From the NCBI GenBank assembly GCA_934700335.1, contig CAKUXM010000003.1:1-64000 (forward strand): a DNA stretch of 64,000 nucleotides, read 5' to 3'. A model generated the notes under the pieces. That model had not been told where the DNA came from. It ran no database searches and saw only the letters and a list, made by a program, of their open reading frames with translations. The DNA comes from an uncultured Candidatus Melainabacteria bacterium. GTDB taxonomy: Bacteria > Cyanobacteriota > Vampirovibrionia > Gastranaerophilales > Gastranaerophilaceae. Of the stretch, positions 62,210 through 64,000 are shown piece by piece (positions within the stretch are counted from its first letter, which is position 1; each line of letters starts with the position of its first letter). Both the position numbers and the translations under genes were made by a program.

Positions 62210-62821
62210 ATGAAAAAACTTTTGTCAGCTCTATTTGTATTTGCAGTTATGATGTTTACAATGAATAGCGTTTTTGCTTGCGAAAACTGTAAATGCCAAG
62301 ATTCAAAATGCAACTGTAAATGCGAACAATGTCAAAAATCAAAATGCGAAAAATGCAAGTGTAATAAGGATTGCAAATGTGAAAACTGCAAATGCAAAAA
62401 ATGCGACTGCAAATGTGGCGAATGTGCAAAATCAAATTGTGAAAAATGTAAATGCGACAAATGTGATTGCAAAAACTGCAAATGTAAAAAATGCGACTGC
62501 AAATGTGGCGAATGTGCAAAATCAAATTGTGAAAAATGTAAATGCGACAAATGTGATTGCAAAAACTGCAAATGTAAAAAATGCGACTGCAAATGTGGCG
62601 AATGTGCAAAATCAAATTGTGAAAAATGCAAATGCGATAAATGCGATTGCAAAAACTGCAAATGTGAAAAAGCAAAATGTAATTGCGGTTGCGAAAAATG
62701 CAAAAAATCTGAATGTAAAAAATGCGACTGCGATAATGGCAAATGCTCTGTAGACAAAAAATGCAACTGCAAAAAAGGTTTTAAACTTTTCAAAAAAACT
62801 AAAAAATGTGATTGCAAATAA
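62210..62821 (+). CDS. secreted/periplasmic Cys-Lys-rich metallothionein-like protein
   Basis: 203 aa. Signal peptide MKKLLSALFVFAVMMFTMNS with cleavage after VFA, then only Cys, Lys, Asp, Asn, Glu, Gly and Ser with CxC and CxxC spacings (CENCKCQDSKCNCKCEQC). About a third of residues are Cys. A 90-bp unit (30 aa) is repeated three times (62411-62680), so length likely varies between strains. It must bind many metal ions in the periplasm or outside; Cu(I) is implied by the CsoR operator upstream. Start at 62210 behind AAGGAGAG, dismissing 13 earlier codons overlying the operator region. Confidence 0.9.
   Translation: MKKLLSALFVFAVMMFTMNSVFACENCKCQDSKCNCKCEQCQKSKCEKCKCNKDCKCENCKCKKCDCKCGECAKSNCEKCKCDKCDCKNCKCKKCDCKCGECAKSNCEKCKCDKCDCKNCKCKKCDCKCGECAKSNCEKCKCDKCDCKNCKCEKAKCNCGCEKCKKSECKKCDCDNGKCSVDKKCNCKKGFKLFKKTKKCDCK
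62411..62680 (+). repeat. three tandem 90-bp repeats within the Cys-rich gene
   Basis: Unit begins AAATGTGGCGAATGTGCAAA at 62411, 62501 and 62591. Copies 1 and 2 are identical by eye; copy 3 has a few T/C changes and diverges at its end (GAAAAAGC). In-frame, so unit gain or loss changes protein length by 30 aa. Confidence 0.95.
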
Positions 62822-62845
62822 AAATCTCAACATGAATAAAAGTTA

Positions 62846-62887
62846 TAGCACCTAGTACAATCTTGTATTATGTGCTATAATTTTTTT
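62846..62887 (+). terminator. terminator overlapping the csoR promoter
   Basis: Imperfect dyad ATAGCAC-CTAG-TACAA-TC-TTGTA-TTAT-GTGCTAT (62846-62878) followed by AATTTTTTT. It ends the Cys-rich transcript. The same bases contain TATAAT (62876-62881), placing a start near the A of the csoR ATG. Confidence 0.7.
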
Positions 62888-63163
62888 ATGCACGATAAAG
62901 AAGAAGAAAAAAAAGTTATAAGATTATTAAAAACTGCAAAAGGTCAAATTGATGGTCTTTTAAAAATGATTGATGAAGATAGATATTGTGTTGATATTAG
63001 TACTCAAATTATCGCTACAACATCTATTCTTAAAAAAGTTAACCTTGAAATACTTTCTGGGCACATGAACCATTGTGTAAAAGACGCTTTTGAAAACAAT
63101 TGCTCAGACAAACAAGAAAAACTTGATGAAGTAGTTACAATTTTAAATAAATTATTGCGTTAG
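62888..63163 (+). CDS. csoR: copper-sensing repressor CsoR
   Basis: 91-aa all-helical repressor of the CsoR/RcnR family. LLKTAKGQIDGLLKMIDED is the DNA-side helix. The copper triad is intact: Cys34 (RYCVD), His59 and Cys63 (SGHMNHC), spacing C-x24-H-x3-C as in copper-specific CsoR, not RcnR. Cu(I) binding releases DNA. Its probable target is the operator at 62158. The ATG at 62888 directly follows the terminator T-run and has no ribosome site, so it may be leaderless; an in-frame ATG at 62870 is the alternative. Its last codons (LR, stop) fall in the 111-bp tandem repeat. Confidence 0.88.
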   Translation: MHDKEEEKKVIRLLKTAKGQIDGLLKMIDEDRYCVDISTQIIATTSILKKVNLEILSGHMNHCVKDAFENNCSDKQEKLDEVVTILNKLLR

Positions 63164-63398
63164 CCGTTGAGAAGTGTCGGTTTCGGCTTTGCGACGGCAA
63201 AGACGAGCAGGACACGGAACATAATATCAGCGACGTTTCAAATCTTTGATTTGCCAGGAGCAAAATTGCGTTAGCCGTTGAGAAGTGTCGGTGTCGGCTT
63301 TGCGACGGCAAAGACGAGCAGGACACGGAACATAATATCAGCGACGTTTCAAATCTTTGATTTGCCAGGAGCAAAATTGCGTTAGTCGATGAGAAGTG
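63155..63398. repeat. 111-bp tandem repeat, 2.2 copies
   Basis: Units at 63155, 63266 and a partial third from 63377, nearly identical (TCGGTTTCGG versus TCGGTGTCGG). Each holds the hairpins CTTTGC-GACG-GCAAAG and CAAATC-TTT-GATTTG. It is more GC-rich than its surroundings. The first unit starts in the last codons of csoR, and fills most of the 329-base gap to rpsF. Minus-strand frames here arise only from the repetition. Confidence 0.9.
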
Positions 63399-63492
63399 TT
63401 TTAGATTTTAAATAACTTTACAAGTTATCTTTCTTTGTATTGAAAATTTTTTGTTTATGCTACTATTTTATAGTAGGTAAAAGGAGAAAATT

Positions 63493-63795
63493 ATGAAACA
63501 ATACGAATTATTAACAATCTTCAGACCGAATTTAGATACAGATGAAATCGAAAAATTAATTGAAAAATTCGACGAATCTCTATCAGCTCTTGATGTTAAA
63601 GTGGTTTCAAGAGATAAAATCGGCAGAAAAAAATTGGCTTATGACATCAAAAACTTCAGAGATGGTTACTTTGTAAACCAAGTCGTAACTATCCCTGCTA
63701 AAAACATTTCTGAATTGAAAACTCAAATGAAACATAACGAAAACATTTTGAGAACTATGTTCATGGAATGTGCAAAAGAAACAGTTAACGCATAA
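63493..63795 (+). CDS. rpsF: 30S ribosomal protein S6
   Basis: 100-aa ribosomal protein that pairs with S18 on the 30S platform. N-terminal QYELLTIFRPNLDTDEIEKL, then DKIGRKKLAYDIKNFRDGYF (typical G-x-R-x-L-A-Y-x-I) and a C-terminal helix (NENILRTMFMECAKE). AAAAGGAG precedes the ATG. A small hairpin CTACTAT-TTT-ATAGTAG (63460-63476) stands just upstream; the CCG loop of known S6:S18 leader motifs is not visible. Followed by ssb, the usual rpsF-ssb-(rpsR) order. Confidence 0.96.
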   Translation: MKQYELLTIFRPNLDTDEIEKLIEKFDESLSALDVKVVSRDKIGRKKLAYDIKNFRDGYFVNQVVTIPAKNISELKTQMKHNENILRTMFMECAKETVNA

Positions 63796-63806
63796 GGAAA
63801 TTTAAA

Positions 63807-64000
63807 ATGACATTAGCAAAAGCAGTTGTAACAGGTTATGTTTACAGAAATCCAGAAAAAAGATTTACTCAAAATAATGTTTCAGTTTCGGCCTTTGTTT
63901 TAAACATCGGCGAAAAAGACGAAATGCTTATCAGAGTTATCTCCAAAAGAACAGCACTTAACGATTTAATTGAAGAAATTTCTAAAGGTGATAAAGTGCT
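63807..64000 (+). CDS. ssb: single-stranded DNA-binding protein, truncated by the window end
   Basis: ATG at 63807 behind AAGGAAAT, 11 bases after rpsF. The first 64 codons show the OB-fold start AKAVVTGYVYRNPEKRF, VSAFVLNIGEKDEMLIRVIS and KRTALNDLIEEISKGDKV, matching SSB strands 1-4 (usual ...V.LIGNLG.DPE.R...G..V..F.LA). The reading frame stays open to the last base. SSB coats single-stranded DNA in replication and repair; here in its customary place after rpsF. Confidence 0.85.
   Translation, partial: MTLAKAVVTGYVYRNPEKRFTQNNVSVSAFVLNIGEKDEMLIRVISKRTALNDLIEEISKGDKV

Noticed and set aside
62256..62833. Several long frames in other phases of the Cys-rich gene
   Set aside because: They are shadows created by the lack of stop codons in AAATGC/TGC repeats; only the signal-peptide frame has a ribosome site and promoter.
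63135..63374. Minus-strand 79-codon frame over the 111-bp repeat
   Set aside because: It is itself a tandem repeat of one meaningless translation, has no ribosome site, and overlaps csoR.
62411..63398. CRISPR array
   Set aside because: The 90-bp and 111-bp units are contiguous with no unique spacers, and no cas gene is present.
63460..63476. S6:S18 autoregulatory leader element
   Set aside because: Only a small AT hairpin is present; the conserved CCG bulge/loop of the known motif is not seen.

Overview
This is a visibly AT-rich bacterial chromosome segment with the standard genetic code (TGA is a stop), densely packed genes and short intergenic gaps. The cell is diderm: there is a type V autotransporter and there are several signal-peptide proteins. 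It is flagellated or descends from flagellated ancestors, with fliN/Y-fliO-fliP-fliQ-x-fliR and perfect or near-perfect sigma-28 promoters. The ATP synthase beta and epsilon genes (atpD-atpC) stand alone as a two-gene unit, as in Cyanobacteria, and the RNA polymerase omega subunit looks cyanobacterial in style. With the AT richness and the set of large exported-looking proteins without signal peptides, I infer a non-photosynthetic relative of Cyanobacteria (Vampirovibrionia/Melainabacteria, probably Gastranaerophilales). This is inference; a 16S or marker-gene comparison would decide it.

Layout. 0-5.4 kb: ychF and the flagellar export-gate operon. 5.4-12.3 kb: a sigma-28-driven 633-aa Gly/Ala/Gln-rich protein, a membrane protein, a zinc-ribbon protein, rph, a sigma-28-driven 123-aa protein and an HELGH metalloprotease without a signal peptide. 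12.3-20.7 kb: a U32 protein with pgk, a uridine-kinase-like protein, a purine nucleoside phosphorylase, omega, a NarL-type regulator, a ferritin-like protein, galE and a GT8-like glycosyltransferase. 20.7-27.3 kb: a 373-aa sigma-28-driven paralogue of the 123-aa protein, comEC, a phosphodiester-glycosidase-domain protein, a candidate type I toxin-antitoxin locus and a repeat-domain exported protein. 27.5-36.6 kb: def-fmt-aroH-rqcH on the minus strand, then hom-thrC behind a candidate attenuator, ribD, a UPF0173 hydrolase and a GNAT-like protein. 36.6-45.1 kb: a Cys-free export-like protein, tandem zinc dehydrogenases, a second uridine-kinase-like protein, atpDC, tRNA-Ser(UGA) and dxs. 45.5-52 kb: the autotransporter and a type II restriction-modification pair. 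52-56.6 kb: acetyltransferase, HAD phosphatase, pgeF, short chromate-transporter pair and nitrilase-like hydrolase. 56.7-64 kb: a 1676-aa multidomain effector with a candidate immunity gene, a copper module (Cys-rich protein and csoR), a 111-bp tandem repeat, rpsF and the start of ssb.

Three systems stand out. (1) A sigma-28 regulon: three genes scattered over 16 kb carry TAAAGTTT/GCCGATAA-type promoters. Two of them encode paralogues with conserved N- and C-termini and a middle of very different length, the layout seen in flagellin-like and other axial proteins. They may be substrates of the flagellar export apparatus. (2) A candidate polymorphic toxin of 1676 aa (EF-hand, YD-like repeats, LysM, lipase motif, distinct C-terminal domain) followed 11 bases later by a small immunity-like gene. 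(3) A compact candidate type I toxin-antitoxin locus at 25.9-26.2 kb: a 36-aa hydrophobic peptide with a strong ribosome site faces a convergent ~100-nt RNA whose terminator lies inside the toxin coding sequence. A CsoR operator directly downstream of a consensus promoter ties the Cys-rich protein to copper control, and several dispersed repeat families fill intergenic gaps.
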